Origin: Vibrio sinaloensis
Lineage (GTDB): Bacteria; Pseudomonadota; Gammaproteobacteria; Enterobacterales; Vibrionaceae
Assembly (NCBI RefSeq): GCF_023195835.1
Contig: NZ_CP096199.1
Location: 248,001 to 312,000 of the forward strand
Length of the DNA: 64,000 bases
Reading direction: 5' to 3'
Shown: piece after piece, positions 40,099 through 50,121 of the stretch
Numbering within the stretch: position 1 is the stretch's first letter
Layout: each line of letters starts with the position of its first letter
The notes under the pieces: generated by a model
Database searches by the model: none
What the model was told of the DNA's origin: nothing
The model's input: the letters and a program-made list of their open reading frames with translations, nothing else
Translations under genes and position numbers: made by a program

Positions 40099-41286
40099 AT
40101 GGCGTGGAATGAGCCTGGTAATAACAACGGCAACAATGGCCGCGATAATGACCCTTGGGGCAGTAATAATCGTGGTAACAAGGGTGGCCGTGATCAAGGA
40201 CCGCCAGACTTAGACGAAGTGTTTAATAAACTGAGTCAGAAACTGGGTGGAAAGTTTGGTGGCAAAGGTGGTAAAGGGTCGCCGATGGGTGGCGGTAGCG
40301 CACTAGGTTTTGGTGTGATTGCTGTTATCGCTATCGCAATTTGGATCTTTGCCGGCTTTTACACTATTGGTGAAGCGGAGCGTGGTGTGGTGCTACGTCT
40401 CGGTAAATATGACCGTGTGGTCGATCCGGGTCTAAACTGGCGTCCTCGCTTTATCGATGAAGTCACTCCAGTAAATGTCCAAGCGATTCGTTCACTGCGT
40501 TCTTCTGGTCTCATGCTGACCAAAGATGAGAACGTTGTGACCGTTGCGATGGATGTTCAATATCGTGTCGCTGATCCTTACAAGTACTTGTTCCAAGTTA
40601 CCAATGCCGACGACAGCTTACGCCAAGCGACAGACTCAGCATTGCGCGCGGTCATCGGTGACTCACTGATGGACAGCATCTTGACCACGGGTCGTCAGCA
40701 AATCCGTCAAAGTACACAGGAAACCTTAAATGAAATCGTAGATAGCTACGACATGGGTCTTGTCATTGTTGACGTTAACTTCCAGTCTGCGCGTCCACCA
40801 GAGCAAGTTAAAGATGCCTTTGATGATGCCATCGCGGCACGTGAGGATGAAGAGCGTTTTGAGCGTGAAGCAGAAGCATACCGAAACGATATTCTACCAA
40901 AAGCGACAGGTCGAGCTGAGCGTTTGAAGAAAGAAGCTCTTGGTTACTCTGAGCGCGTAGTTAATGAAGCACTTGGTCAAGTAGCTCAGTTTGAGAAGCT
41001 GCTTCCTGAGTACCAAGCTGCACCTGAAGTTACTCGCAACCGTCTATATCTAGACACGATGGAAGAAGTCTACACCAACACCTCGAAGGTGCTGATTGAT
41101 TCAGAATCGAGCGGTAACCTGCTTTACTTACCGATTGATAAGTTAGCCGGTGAGGGTAAGACTCAAACCAAGCGTAGCATTAAGTCTTCTTCAGCTTATG
41201 ACCAGATTGAGTTAGAAACTCAGTCAACTGAAACAAATTCAGACTCGCAATCTCGTTCAACTGGTTCACGTCAAGGGAGATATTAA
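40099..41286 (+). CDS. hflK: FtsH modulator subunit HflK
   Basis: HflK, 395 residues, forms with HflC a large inner-membrane cage around the protease FtsH. The N-terminal about 70 residues are rich in G, N and K. A single membrane helix follows at about residues 75-95, then an SPFH/prohibitin domain (VVLRLGKYDRVVDPGLNW) and a long helical region (EAEAYRNDILPKATG). A polar serine-rich C-terminus ends the protein. hflC begins two bases after the stop, so the pair is coupled. Confidence 0.97.
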   Translation: MAWNEPGNNNGNNGRDNDPWGSNNRGNKGGRDQGPPDLDEVFNKLSQKLGGKFGGKGGKGSPMGGGSALGFGVIAVIAIAIWIFAGFYTIGEAERGVVLRLGKYDRVVDPGLNWRPRFIDEVTPVNVQAIRSLRSSGLMLTKDENVVTVAMDVQYRVADPYKYLFQVTNADDSLRQATDSALRAVIGDSLMDSILTTGRQQIRQSTQETLNEIVDSYDMGLVIVDVNFQSARPPEQVKDAFDDAIAAREDEERFEREAEAYRNDILPKATGRAERLKKEALGYSERVVNEALGQVAQFEKLLPEYQAAPEVTRNRLYLDTMEEVYTNTSKVLIDSESSGNLLYLPIDKLAGEGKTQTKRSIKSSSAYDQIELETQSTETNSDSQSRSTGSRQGRY

Positions 41287-41288
41287 GA

Positions 41289-42263
41289 ATGCGTAAGTTA
41301 ATGATCCCTGTATTAGTCGTCACAATTGTACTGCTGCTAATGTCAGTATTTGTGATTCAAGAGGGTGAGCGTGGTTTAGTGATTCGATTTGGCCGTGTCC
41401 TAGATGATAACGGCGTGTCAAAAGTCTATGAACCAGGTCTGCATTTTAAAATGCCGCTGTTCGACCGAGTGAAAACACTCGATGCGCGTATTCAAACCAT
41501 GGATGGCCGTTCTGACCGTTTCGTAACATCTGAGAAAAAAGACGTGCTTATCGATACTTACGTTAAGTGGCGTATTTCTGATTTCGGTCGTTACTACCTA
41601 ACAACTGGTGGTGGCAATGCGTTAACAGCGGAAGCGCTACTTGAACGTAAAGTCACTGACGTGTTGCGCTCTGAGATTGGTGCTCGTGAAATCAAGCAGA
41701 TTGTTTCAGGCCCGCGCAACAAAGATATCTTGCCAGATAGCGACAGTGAAGTAGTGACCACTGAAGCGGCGCTTGAGGCGCTAGAAGTTGACGGTGAACG
41801 TGACCAAATTATGGAGAACGTTCTAGTCGGTACGACAGACAGTGCAATGAAAGACTTGGGTGTTGAGATTGTTGATTTCCGTATGAAGAAAATCAACCTA
41901 CCTGATGAAATCAGTGAATCTATCTACCGTCGTATGCGTGCAGAACGTGAGTCGGTTGCTCGTCGTCACCGTTCTCAAGGTCGTGAAAAAGCGGAAGTTA
42001 TTCGTGCTCAGGCTGATCTAGAGGTGGCAACTGTTTTAGCAGAAGCCGATAAGACAGCGCGTGTAACCCGAGGTGAAGCGGATGCGAAATCTGCAAAAAT
42101 CTACTCGGATGCTTACAACAAAGACCCAGAGTTCTTTAGCTTTATGCGTTCTCTAAAAGCTTACGAGAAATCATTCAGCGATAAGAGTGACATTCTGGTT
42201 CTGGATCCTAAGAGTGATTTCTTCCAGTACATGAATAATGCTGCTGGCGGTAAAACTCAGTAA
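41289..42263 (+). CDS. hflC: FtsH modulator subunit HflC
   Basis: HflC, 324 residues, is the partner of HflK. An N-terminal signal-anchor helix (about residues 5-22) is followed by the SPFH domain (GLVIRFGRVLDD, GLHFKMPLFDRV) and a helical tail (AERESVARRHRSQGREKAEVIRA, which continues into an alanine-rich coiled coil). The product sits in the periplasmic membrane face with HflK. It ends the mutL-hfq-hfl transcription unit except for the small yjeT downstream of a terminator. Confidence 0.97.
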   Translation: MRKLMIPVLVVTIVLLLMSVFVIQEGERGLVIRFGRVLDDNGVSKVYEPGLHFKMPLFDRVKTLDARIQTMDGRSDRFVTSEKKDVLIDTYVKWRISDFGRYYLTTGGGNALTAEALLERKVTDVLRSEIGAREIKQIVSGPRNKDILPDSDSEVVTTEAALEALEVDGERDQIMENVLVGTTDSAMKDLGVEIVDFRMKKINLPDEISESIYRRMRAERESVARRHRSQGREKAEVIRAQADLEVATVLAEADKTARVTRGEADAKSAKIYSDAYNKDPEFFSFMRSLKAYEKSFSDKSDILVLDPKSDFFQYMNNAAGGKTQ

Positions 42264-42281
42264 TTGAATATTTGCTAGTAT

Positions 42282-42310
42282 AAAGGCTCCGTACGGAGCC
42301 TTTATTTTTT
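42282..42310 (+). terminator. Rho-independent terminator after hflC
   Basis: AAAGGCTCCG pairs with CGGAGCCTTT around TA, followed by ATTTTTTT. Read-through to yjeT is possible since no promoter is evident between them. Confidence 0.88.
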
Positions 42311-42324
42311 TAGTCGAGAGAACT

Positions 42325-42510
42325 ATGTCGAATTCATTGTGGCTAGCGTTTGGGCTAGTGTTGATCGTCGAAGGGTTAGGACCGTTAATTGCCCCAAATG
42401 GGTGGCGCAATATGGTAGCTCAATTAAGCCAACAACCAGACACGCAACTGCGACGTATAGGTGGTTGCCTAGTCGTGGCTGGTGGCGTTATCGCCTATGT
42501 GTTTGGCTAG
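42325..42510 (+). CDS. yjeT: DUF2065 small membrane protein (YjeT family)
   Basis: A 61-residue protein with two hydrophobic segments (about residues 4-22 and 43-60) separated by a polar loop with GWRNMV and RRIGG, the pattern of the YjeT/DUF2065 family. It lies after hflC as in E. coli. Function is unknown. In E. coli purA follows; here the next gene is slyX on the opposite strand, and the two coding regions overlap by four bases at their 3' ends. Confidence 0.88.
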   Translation: MSNSLWLAFGLVLIVEGLGPLIAPNGWRNMVAQLSQQPDTQLRRIGGCLVVAGGVIAYVFG

Positions 42511-42734
42511 TAATGCGGTGGCGGCGTTTCTTCTGACGGGTCAGCCAGATTTGAAGAGTCGATGTTTTTGACTTTACCTACTACATACTTCATCTGGTCT
42601 TGCATTTTGCTGATCAACAGCTGCTGTTGGCTAAGGGCCTGATTCAGTTCTTCAATCGTCTGTTCTTGGAAAGCCAATTGACACTCTAAGTCATTGACTC
42701 GGCTTTCCAACGCTTCTATTTGCTGCTTTGTCAT
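42507..42734 (-). CDS. slyX: SlyX family protein
   Basis: A 75-residue protein that is almost entirely a predicted coiled coil (about residues 5-50, heptads of L and I with Q and E). It ends in the family's proline-rich tail EETPPPHY. The function of SlyX is unknown. The start at 42734 (MTKQQIEAL) is chosen because it gives the usual family N-terminus; the upstream ATG at 42755 lies inside the preceding gene. It sits two bases after the WD40 lipoprotein stop, so both are likely one transcript. Confidence 0.9.
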   Translation of the reverse strand: MTKQQIEALESRVNDLECQLAFQEQTIEELNQALSQQQLLISKMQDQMKYVVGKVKNIDSSNLADPSEETPPPHY

Positions 42735-42736
42735 CA

Positions 42737-43717
42737 CTAATAATCCACATTCCAAGCTTGGGCAATACCTGCAGAGGTGCCCGAAATCACGCGATTTTGC
42801 GTATCAAAGGCAGCATCATACACCACAGCGCGTGGAGGGCGAGTATCTTTTAGGGGTTCGGCTTCAAATCCATCGACTCTCGATCCACTGTGGCTGTCCC
42901 ATACCATGACTCTGCTTGATGGGGTGCCTGTTACTAGGTAGCGACCATCGTCAGAGAAGCGAGCGGTAGAGAAAATCAGCTGGCGTGAAAAACTGCTCAG
43001 ATTGGATAGCGGCTCGCCAGTGGTTAAGTCCCAGATAATAGCTTGATTGCCGCCATCGGAAGTAAATGCGTATTTGCCATCGCGGTGCAAAGCAACACGA
43101 TTAACGCGTTGTTCATGCTCAAACGTTTTGAGGACTTGCCCTGTCTGGGTATCCCATAAGTAGGCTTTGTAGTCGTTTCCCCCTGTTAGCGCGAATCGAC
43201 CATTCGGCGATAGTGCAACGGTATTCACTTTTTCATTGTGCGCAAGGAACTCTAAGCGCCTTCCTGTGACTAAGTGAACGTAAATCGCTTTGCCATTGGA
43301 GAGCCCCAACAAAACTTGCTCGCCATTACTGGCGATATCGATATCACGAATCAAGCCGTCAGAAATCGACCAAAGCCCTTGTGCCTGGGTCCAAGCAAGA
43401 TCCCAAACGGCAAAGTTTATCTGCGTCGCGGTGACGGCAAAGCGGCCATTGTCGGAGATACGGATACGAGACACGGTACTGGCTTGTGGGTCTTGTGCGC
43501 CCAAAGAAGCGAGCTCTTGGCCTTGATAGAGATCCCACAGCACAAGCTGATGCTCTTTTGAGTAAAGAAGTGCAAAGCGGGCATCACGGCTCAAGGCGAA
43601 GCTGGTGGTACCTTGGGGCTCGATGGTCCATCGTTGGGTATCTTTGCTGGAGAAAAAACAGCCATTTAACCCGATGATGACAAATGTAATGATAAGTGAG
43701 TTAAAAATTATACGCAT
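42737..43717 (-). CDS. WD40-repeat lipoprotein
   Basis: About 326 residues. A signal peptide ends in the lipobox LNGC with cysteine at residue 20, followed by a seven-bladed WD40-type propeller. Repeat signatures include SRDARFALLYS..HQLVLWDL, SPNGRFALTGGNDYKAYLWD and SDDGRYLVTGTPSSRVMVWD, each quoted only in part. It is probably outer-membrane anchored and periplasmic, a scaffold-type protein with no known partner. It is divergent from fkpA and cotranscribed with slyX. Confidence 0.88.
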   Translation of the reverse strand: MRIIFNSLIITFVIIGLNGCFFSSKDTQRWTIEPQGTTSFALSRDARFALLYSKEHQLVLWDLYQGQELASLGAQDPQASTVSRIRISDNGRFAVTATQINFAVWDLAWTQAQGLWSISDGLIRDIDIASNGEQVLLGLSNGKAIYVHLVTGRRLEFLAHNEKVNTVALSPNGRFALTGGNDYKAYLWDTQTGQVLKTFEHEQRVNRVALHRDGKYAFTSDGGNQAIIWDLTTGEPLSNLSSFSRQLIFSTARFSDDGRYLVTGTPSSRVMVWDSHSGSRVDGFEAEPLKDTRPPRAVVYDAAFDTQNRVISGTSAGIAQAWNVDY

Positions 43718-43848
43718 TGAGTCCAAATATCCGCTTGGTTTACGTTTAATTACAGCGCATATTGGTTATATTGGTACAACATGCTAATGGGTACCAGTCT
43801 TTCTTAAAGATTTGTGCACAAAGACAAAAGTCTCAATTGGAGAGTTAA

Positions 43849-44637
43849 ATGAAATCGATTTTTAAAGTGTCACTGCTGGCTGCAACTGTTGCACTGGCTG
43901 CTGGCTGTCAGAAAGAAGAAGAGCCAAAAGTAGACACCGCACCAGCGGCTGAACAAGTTCAAGCCGAAACGGGTAAGCAAGTGGCATTCAAAACAGAAGA
44001 CGACAAAGCCGCGTATGCGATTGGCGTTTCTTTTGCTAACTACCTCAGCACCAGTTTAGACAAGCCTAGCGAAATCGGTATCACACTAAATAAAGATTTA
44101 GTTCTTAAAGGTATCGAGCATGTTTTCGCTGGTAACCCAGAATTGAGCGAAGAAGAGACGCGCGCGGCACTTGAAGCATTGGATCAACGCGTAGCCCAAA
44201 CCATGCAGCAACAAGCGGCTGAGAAAGCAGCAGAAGCGAAAAAAGCGGGTGAAGCATTCCAAGCTGAGTTCGAACAGCAAGAAGGTGTGAAGAAAACCGA
44301 TACCGGTCTACTGTATCAAGTGCTGACACCAGCAGAGGGTGAGCAGCCAAAAGACACAGATACGGTTCAGGTTCATTATAAAGGTACGCTGATTGATGGC
44401 ACACAGTTCGACAGCTCTTACGATCGCGGCGAGCCTGCCACTTTCCCATTAAACCGAGTGATTCCTGGTTGGACAGAAGGCGTACAGCTAATGCCAGTGG
44501 GCTCTAAGTTTAAGTTCGTGATTCCACCACAACTTGCTTACGGTGAGCAAGATACCCCAACGATTCCGGCAAACTCGACCTTAGTGTTTGAAGTTGAACT
44601 GCTGAAAATTGACAACGGTGAAGAAGCCGCTCAGTAA
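43849..44637 (+). CDS. fkpA: FKBP-type peptidyl-prolyl isomerase, FkpA-like lipoprotein
   Basis: A 262-residue periplasmic chaperone and prolyl isomerase. The signal peptide ends in LAAGC with the cysteine at residue 20, so this version is predicted to be lipid-anchored; the E. coli protein is soluble. An N-terminal helical dimerisation domain (about 45-150) precedes the FKBP domain (about 155-258) with VQVHYKGTLIDGTQFDSSYDR, IPGWTEGVQLM and ANSTLVFEVELL. A GGAGAG site precedes the ATG. It stands alone with its own terminator. Confidence 0.95.
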   Translation: MKSIFKVSLLAATVALAAGCQKEEEPKVDTAPAAEQVQAETGKQVAFKTEDDKAAYAIGVSFANYLSTSLDKPSEIGITLNKDLVLKGIEHVFAGNPELSEEETRAALEALDQRVAQTMQQQAAEKAAEAKKAGEAFQAEFEQQEGVKKTDTGLLYQVLTPAEGEQPKDTDTVQVHYKGTLIDGTQFDSSYDRGEPATFPLNRVIPGWTEGVQLMPVGSKFKFVIPPQLAYGEQDTPTIPANSTLVFEVELLKIDNGEEAAQ

Positions 44638-44658
44638 GTAAAGATAGTGATAAACAAC

Positions 44659-44685
44659 AGGCCTAGCATCTGCTAGGCCTTTTTT
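44659..44685 (+). terminator. Rho-independent terminator after fkpA
   Basis: AGGCCTAGCA pairs perfectly with TGCTAGGCCT around TC, followed by a T tract. Confidence 0.92.
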
Positions 44686-44819
44686 GTCACTAAAGCGTGA
44701 CTTCAAGCGGCGAATTTTTTTGTTCTAAATCACTAGATAGTCGGTTAGCTAGGTGTGCTTATCAAAATTTCTGATAAACTTACACCAATTTGTTGATTTT
44801 TCGCGCTAAGGCTTAAAAA

Positions 44820-45536
44820 GTGACCACTACAGAAACAGTAAACACGGATATGTTGCTCGAAATGGAATCTGTCAATGTGATGCCATTTAGCGAGCACGAC
44901 AAAATAATTCTGCGATCGTATGAAGCGGTGGTCGATGGCATCGCGAGCCTTATCGGTCCGTTTTGTGAAATTGTTCTTCATTCACTCGAAGACTTGAACA
45001 CGTCTGCGATCAAAATTGCCAACGGTGAGAATACCGGGCGTCAGGTAGGCTCGCCAATCACCGACCTCGCGCTGAAGATGCTTAAAGACATTGAAGGTTC
45101 TGAACGTAACTTCTCGCGCTCCTACTTTACCCGTGCTAAAGGCGGCGTGCTGATGAAATCTATTACGGTAGCGATCCGTAATGGGGAGAACCGCGTCATT
45201 GGCTTGTTGTGTATCAACGTCAACCTCGACGCTCCCTTCTCTCAGGTATTGCAGTCGTTCATGCCGACGGAAGAAGCCAAGCAAGCCGCCTCTTCGGTTA
45301 ACTTTGCCAGTGATGTGGAAGAGCTGGTTGACCAAACTGTGGAACGGACAATCGAAGAGATCAATGCCGACAAGTCAGTCTCGAACAACACCAAAAATCG
45401 TCAGATCGTCATGGAGCTGTACGACAAAGGGATTTTTGATATTAAAGATGCGATTAACCGCGTGGCGGACCGCCTCAATATCTCTAAACATACGGTTTAT
45501 CTCTACATTCGTCAGCGTAAAACTGAGGATGAATAA
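44820..45536 (+). CDS. yheO: YheO-family PAS-like/HTH transcriptional regulator
   Basis: A 238-residue regulator. The N-terminal YheO domain is PAS-like and starts at about residue 25 ([27 protein letters not shown], quoted in part as [11 protein letters not shown]). The C-terminal helix-turn-helix ends with [19 protein letters not shown]. Signal and targets are unknown. The start is GTG at 44820, eight bases after AAGG. tusD follows two bases after the stop, the conserved yheO-tusDCB order. Confidence 0.93.
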   Translation: MTTTETVNTDMLLEMESVNVMPFSEHDKIILRSYEAVVDGIASLIGPFCEIVLHSLEDLNTSAIKIANGENTGRQVGSPITDLALKMLKDIEGSERNFSRSYFTRAKGGVLMKSITVAIRNGENRVIGLLCINVNLDAPFSQVLQSFMPTEEAKQAASSVNFASDVEELVDQTVERTIEEINADKSVSNNTKNRQIVMELYDKGIFDIKDAINRVADRLNISKHTVYLYIRQRKTEDE

Positions 45537-45538
45537 TC

Positions 45539-45934
45539 GTGAGTGGTCTGACTTACACCCTAGTGGTCAATGGACCGGTTTACGGACGCCAATCCGCGCG
45601 TAGTGCGTATCTGTTTGCCAAGGCACTGATTGAACAAGGCCATACTCTGGTAAGCGTGTTCTTCTACCAAGATGGTGTGACCAATGGCACAGCATTGAGT
45701 GTCCCTGCGAATGATGAATTTGATCTCACCCAAGCCTGGCAAACCCTGGCTAAGCAGCACAATATCCGCTTAGAAACTTGTGTCTCCGCTGCGCTGCGTC
45801 GAGGTATTATTGGGGAAGAGGAAGCCAGTCAACATGGCCTTACGCAAAGCAATCTTGCTTCAGGGTTTGAGCAGGCCGGGCTAGGTAGCTTGGCTGAAGC
45901 GATGTTAACCCAAGACCGAGTGGTGCAGTTTTGA
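45539..45934 (+). CDS. tusD: Sulfur carrier TusD
   Basis: TusD, 131 residues, accepts persulfide sulfur from TusA in the TusBCD complex that feeds 2-thiouridine synthesis at tRNA position 34. The active cysteine is C81 in [12 protein letters not shown]. The DsrE-like fold is indicated by [15 protein letters not shown] at the start. The start codon is GTG. Its stop overlaps the TTG start of tusC by three bases, so translation is coupled. Confidence 0.94.
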   Translation: MSGLTYTLVVNGPVYGRQSARSAYLFAKALIEQGHTLVSVFFYQDGVTNGTALSVPANDEFDLTQAWQTLAKQHNIRLETCVSAALRRGIIGEEEASQHGLTQSNLASGFEQAGLGSLAEAMLTQDRVVQF

Positions 45935-46287
45935 GTCAGTTAACCTATCTATTTAGAACCGCTCCTCATAGTTCAAATGCAGGCCGCGAAGGGGTCGATG
46001 CGCTGCTCGCGGCGTCTGCTTACTGTGAGGATATTAGCGTGTTGTTTGTGGGCGATGGTGTTTATCAGTTGCTGCTCGGCCAAGACCCAAACGCTATCCT
46101 AAGTAAAGACTACGCACCGATGTTAAAGCTTTTTGACCTGTACGACATTGAGCAGGTGTTCGTCTGCCAAGAGTCATTGCAGCAGCGAGGTTTAGCCCAC
46201 GTTGATCTAGTGATTGATGCGCAACTGCTTGCTGTCGAGCAGGTGCAACAGCAATTGCAACAGGCCGGTAAACTGCTGTCATTTTGA
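45931..46287 (+). CDS. tusC: Sulfur relay protein TusC
   Basis: TusC, 118 residues, is the middle subunit of the TusBCD complex and has a DsrF-like fold ([19 protein letters not shown], near the N-terminus, and [13 protein letters not shown]). It has no catalytic cysteine role of its own. The start codon is TTG at 45931, overlapping the tusD stop. tusB begins seven bases after its stop behind a GAGGGG site. Confidence 0.94.
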   Translation: MSQLTYLFRTAPHSSNAGREGVDALLAASAYCEDISVLFVGDGVYQLLLGQDPNAILSKDYAPMLKLFDLYDIEQVFVCQESLQQRGLAHVDLVIDAQLLAVEQVQQQLQQAGKLLSF

Positions 46288-46294
46288 GGGGATT

Positions 46295-46570
46295 ATGTTA
46301 CATATCATCAAATCGGTCTCAGCACTCAGTGATGCAGTGCGACTCTGTCAACAACACGATGAGCTACTACTGATTGAAGAAGCGGTCTACGCTGCTGTGG
46401 CTCAACACAGTGCGTTTCATCAGCTGCAAGGGCTATCTGTGTCTGCACTCGAGAATGACTTGCAAGCTCGAGGTATTCATCAACGCATTAGTCCCTCGAT
46501 CACGGTGGTCGATTACGCCGGTTTTGTCGAGCTGACCGTAAAACAAGCCAAATCTCTTACCTGGGATTAG
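46295..46570 (+). CDS. tusB: Sulfur relay protein TusB
   Basis: TusB, 91 residues, is the small DsrH-like subunit of TusBCD (MLHIIKSVSALSDA at the start, LLIEEAVYAAV near residue 30). The ATG at 46295 is chosen for its GAGGGG site and family N-terminus; an in-frame start at 46214 lies inside tusC. It is the last gene before the str-operon promoter. Confidence 0.92.
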   Translation: MLHIIKSVSALSDAVRLCQQHDELLLIEEAVYAAVAQHSAFHQLQGLSVSALENDLQARGIHQRISPSITVVDYAGFVELTVKQAKSLTWD

Positions 46571-46640
46571 CCCTCATTTCCTGTCGAGTACGCTTTACGG
46601 ATGAAATGCCCTTATTGGACAAAAAAGATCCGTATATTTC

Positions 46641-46701
46641 TTGACACACATCTCACTGCTGAATAGAATTTTGCGTCCCTAACTGCCGATGGTAGTTAGG
46701 G
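46641..46701 (+). promoter_or_regulatory. str operon promoter and 5' hairpin
   Basis: TTGACA (46641-46646), a 17-bp spacer and TAGAAT (46664-46669) make a near-consensus promoter. CCCTAACTGCC (46677-46687) pairs with GGTAGTTAGGG (46691-46701) with one wobble and would sit at the very 5' end of the mRNA, probably as a stabilising hairpin. rpsL starts 47 bases later. Confidence 0.85.
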
Positions 46702-46745
46702 CTAGATTTTTCACAAAGCTTACTTTCAAGTAAATCAGGAGCTAG

Positions 46746-47123
<378 letters not shown>

Positions 47124-47241
47124 TGCCCTTCTTTTTAAGAGAGAAGCGTTAAGTAAGGCCAAACACTAAAATTAAATTTTAATTTTTGAAGAAACTGTAA
47201 AGTTTTGGATAACCTGAAGAATAAGACAACGGAGAAACTCC

Positions 47242-47712
47242 ATGCCACGTCGTCGCGTCATCGGTCAGCGTAAGATCCTTCCAGATCCAAAGTTCAAATC
47301 TGAACTGCTGGCAAAATTCGTTAACATCCTAATGGTTGACGGAAAGAAATCTACTGCAGAGAAAATTGTTTACACTGCACTAGACACTATGGCTGAGAAA
47401 TCTGGTAAAGATCACTTAGCTGTATTTGAAGAAGCTCTTGAAAATGTTCGCCCAGCGGTAGAGGTTAAATCTCGCCGTGTAGGTGGTTCAACTTACCAAG
47501 TACCTGTAGAAGTACGTCCGGTTCGCCGCAACGCACTTGCTATGCGTTGGTTGGTTGAAGCTGCGCGTAAGCGTGGTGAAAAATCTATGGCTCAACGCCT
47601 AGCTGCTGAAATGCTAGACGCGTCTGAGAACAAAGGTACTGCGGTTAAGAAACGTGAAGACGTTCACCGCATGGCTGACGCTAACAAAGCGTTCGCACAT
47701 TACCGTTGGTAA
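47242..47712 (+). CDS. rpsG: 30S ribosomal protein S7
   Basis: S7, 156 residues, nucleates assembly of the 30S head and contacts E-site tRNA. The family start [17 protein letters not shown], the [14 protein letters not shown] block and the C-terminal AFAHYRW are present. Length is typical of gammaproteobacteria. In E. coli S7 is the repressor of this operon. fusA follows after 155 bases that hold several hairpins. Confidence 0.98.
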   Translation: MPRRRVIGQRKILPDPKFKSELLAKFVNILMVDGKKSTAEKIVYTALDTMAEKSGKDHLAVFEEALENVRPAVEVKSRRVGGSTYQVPVEVRPVRRNALAMRWLVEAARKRGEKSMAQRLAAEMLDASENKGTAVKKREDVHRMADANKAFAHYRW

Positions 47713-47723
47713 TACCTTTCAGT

Positions 47724-47844
47724 GCCGCGGGAACCCTCGCGGCGCTACTCTAGTTCCTATGCGCAAGCTTAGGAACTATTGCTATATCTAGGGCTAGCAA
47801 AAATTGTCCAAATTGGGCGAGATGCAACTAGAAATAGCAATAGT
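47724..47844 (+). promoter_or_regulatory. Hairpin-rich rpsG-fusA spacer
   Basis: Three perfect inverted repeats lie here: GCCGCG/CGCGGC (47724-47743), TAGTTCCTA (47751-47759) with TAGGAACTA (47770-47778), and ACTATTGCTAT (47775-47785) with ATAGCAATAGT (47834-47844). The second and third share four bases, so both cannot form fully at once. The fusA ribosome binding site (AGAGGA) lies just downstream. Confidence 0.7.
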
Positions 47845-47867
47845 CCCTAATTCAAGAGGATTCAATC

Positions 47868-49967
47868 GTGGCTCGTAAAACACCTATAGAGCGCTACCGC
47901 AATATCGGTATCGTCGCTCACGTAGACGCAGGTAAAACAACCACAAGTGAACGTATTCTGTTCTACACTGGTCTTTCTCACAAAATCGGTGAAGTTCACG
48001 ATGGTGCTGCTACCATGGACTGGATGGAGCAGGAACAAGAGCGTGGTATCACTATCACCTCTGCTGCTACGACAACCTTCTGGCGTGGTATGGAAGCCCA
48101 ATTCCCAGACCACCGCATCAATATCATCGATACCCCTGGACACGTAGATTTCACTATCGAAGTAGAGCGTTCTTTGCGCGTACTGGATGGTGCGGTTGTG
48201 GTTTTCTGTGGCTCGTCTGGTGTTGAACCTCAATCAGAAACCGTTTGGCGTCAAGCCGACAAGTACCATGTTCCACGCCTGGTGTTTGTTAACAAGATGG
48301 ACCGCGCAGGTGCTGACTTCCTTCGTGTCGTCGAGCAAATCAAAAACCGCCTTGGTGCAAACCCTGTCCCTATTCAACTTAACGTTGGTGCAGAAGAGGA
48401 CTTCAAAGGTGTGATTGATCTGATCAAGATGAAGATGATCAACTGGAGCGAAGAAGACCAAGGCACGACCTTCACTTATGAAGCGATCCCTGACGACATG
48501 GTTGAACTTGCGGAAGAGTACCGCATGAACCTTGTCGAAGCTGCGGCAGAAGCATCTGAAGAGTTGATGGACAAGTACCTTGAAGAAGGTGAATTGACTG
48601 AAGCAGAAATCAAGCAAGCACTACGTACTCGTACACTAAACAATGAAATCGTTCTTGCTACCTGTGGTAGTGCGTTCAAAAACAAAGGTGTGCAAGCGGT
48701 ACTTGATGCAGTGGTTGAATACCTACCTGCGCCAGTCGACGTTCCTGCGATCAAGGGCATCGACGAAAACGAAAATGAAGTTGAGCGCCATGCGGACGAC
48801 AACGAACCTTTCTCTGCGCTCGCGTTCAAAATTGCCACTGACCCATTCGTTGGTACGCTGACCTTTATGCGTGTCTACTCTGGCGTGGTGAACTCTGGCG
48901 ACGCCGTTTATAACTCGGTGAAGCAGAAGAAAGAGCGTTTCGGACGTATCGTGCAGATGCACTCAAATAAGCGCGAAGAGATCAAAGAAGTTCGTGCGGG
49001 TGACATCGCTGCAGCGATCGGTCTAAAAGACGTAACAACCGGCGATACCTTGTGTGATCAAAACCATAAGGTGATTCTGGAGCGCATGGAGTTCCCGAAT
49101 CCGGTTATTCAGATCGCGGTAGAGCCTCGCTCTGTTGCGGATCAGGAAAAGATGGCGATTGCACTAGGTAAGCTAGCCGCAGAAGATCCATCATTCCGTG
49201 TAGAAACGGACGATGAAACGGGACAAACCTTGATCTCTGGTATGGGTGAACTACACCTAGATATCATCGTTGACCGTATGAAGCGTGAATTCAGCGTTGA
49301 CTGTAATGTTGGTAAACCTCAGGTGGCGTACCGTGAAACTATCCGTGGTAACGCGGAAGTCGAAGGTAAGTTTGTTCGTCAATCTGGTGGTCGTGGTCAG
49401 TATGGTCACGTATGGATCAAACTGGAGCCATCTGAACCTGGCGAAGGTTTTGTCTTTGTCGACGAAATTGTGGGTGGTGTGGTTCCTAAGGAATACATCA
49501 GTTCGGTAGCGAAAGGTATCGAAGAGCAAATGAACAGTGGCGTACTAGCGGGTTACCCAGTGCTAGATATCAAAGCCACATTGTTTGATGGCTCATACCA
49601 CGATGTTGACTCTAACGAAATGGCGTTTAAGATCGCCGGCTCGATGGCATTCAAGAAAGGTGCACTTGAAGCGCAACCTGTTCTTCTTGAGCCTATGATG
49701 AATGTTGAAGTAACAACTCCAGAAGACTGGATGGGTGATGTTGTAGGTGACCTTAACCGTCGCCGCGGCATGATCGAAGGTATGGACGATGGTGTGGCGG
49801 GGATCAAGATCATCCGCGCACAAGTTCCGCTATCTGAGATGTTTGGTTACGCAACTGACCTACGCTCTGCAACTCAAGGCCGTGCGTCTTACTCTATGGA
49901 GTTTAATGAGTACGCCGAAGTACCGAAAAACTTCGCAGAGAAAATCATTGCAGACCGTGGTTACTAA
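47868..49967 (+). CDS. fusA: Elongation factor G
   Basis: EF-G, 699 residues, drives translocation and, with RRF, ribosome recycling. GTPase motifs [15 protein letters not shown] (G1), DTPGHVDF (G3) and NKMDRAG (G4) are visible, followed by domains II-V with the C-terminal [10 protein letters not shown] and [11 protein letters not shown] segments. The start codon is GTG at 47868, seven bases after AGAGGA. It lies between rpsG and tuf in the usual str operon. Confidence 0.98.
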   Translation: MARKTPIERYRNIGIVAHVDAGKTTTSERILFYTGLSHKIGEVHDGAATMDWMEQEQERGITITSAATTTFWRGMEAQFPDHRINIIDTPGHVDFTIEVERSLRVLDGAVVVFCGSSGVEPQSETVWRQADKYHVPRLVFVNKMDRAGADFLRVVEQIKNRLGANPVPIQLNVGAEEDFKGVIDLIKMKMINWSEEDQGTTFTYEAIPDDMVELAEEYRMNLVEAAAEASEELMDKYLEEGELTEAEIKQALRTRTLNNEIVLATCGSAFKNKGVQAVLDAVVEYLPAPVDVPAIKGIDENENEVERHADDNEPFSALAFKIATDPFVGTLTFMRVYSGVVNSGDAVYNSVKQKKERFGRIVQMHSNKREEIKEVRAGDIAAAIGLKDVTTGDTLCDQNHKVILERMEFPNPVIQIAVEPRSVADQEKMAIALGKLAAEDPSFRVETDDETGQTLISGMGELHLDIIVDRMKREFSVDCNVGKPQVAYRETIRGNAEVEGKFVRQSGGRGQYGHVWIKLEPSEPGEGFVFVDEIVGGVVPKEYISSVAKGIEEQMNSGVLAGYPVLDIKATLFDGSYHDVDSNEMAFKIAGSMAFKKGALEAQPVLLEPMMNVEVTTPEDWMGDVVGDLNRRRGMIEGMDDGVAGIKIIRAQVPLSEMFGYATDLRSATQGRASYSMEFNEYAEVPKNFAEKIIADRGY

Positions 49968-50121
49968 ACAAAGCGCCTTGAACTGAAAAAAAGTCTAGCT
50001 TTTTTTAAGATCAAAGCGTCGAAATATTGCGCTGACATGCGTTGGCGCATAAAATAGCAATTTCTGGCGCGTCTCGATCAATTCGGATCGCGGCGAATCA
50101 TAACTAGGAAGGAACACGATC

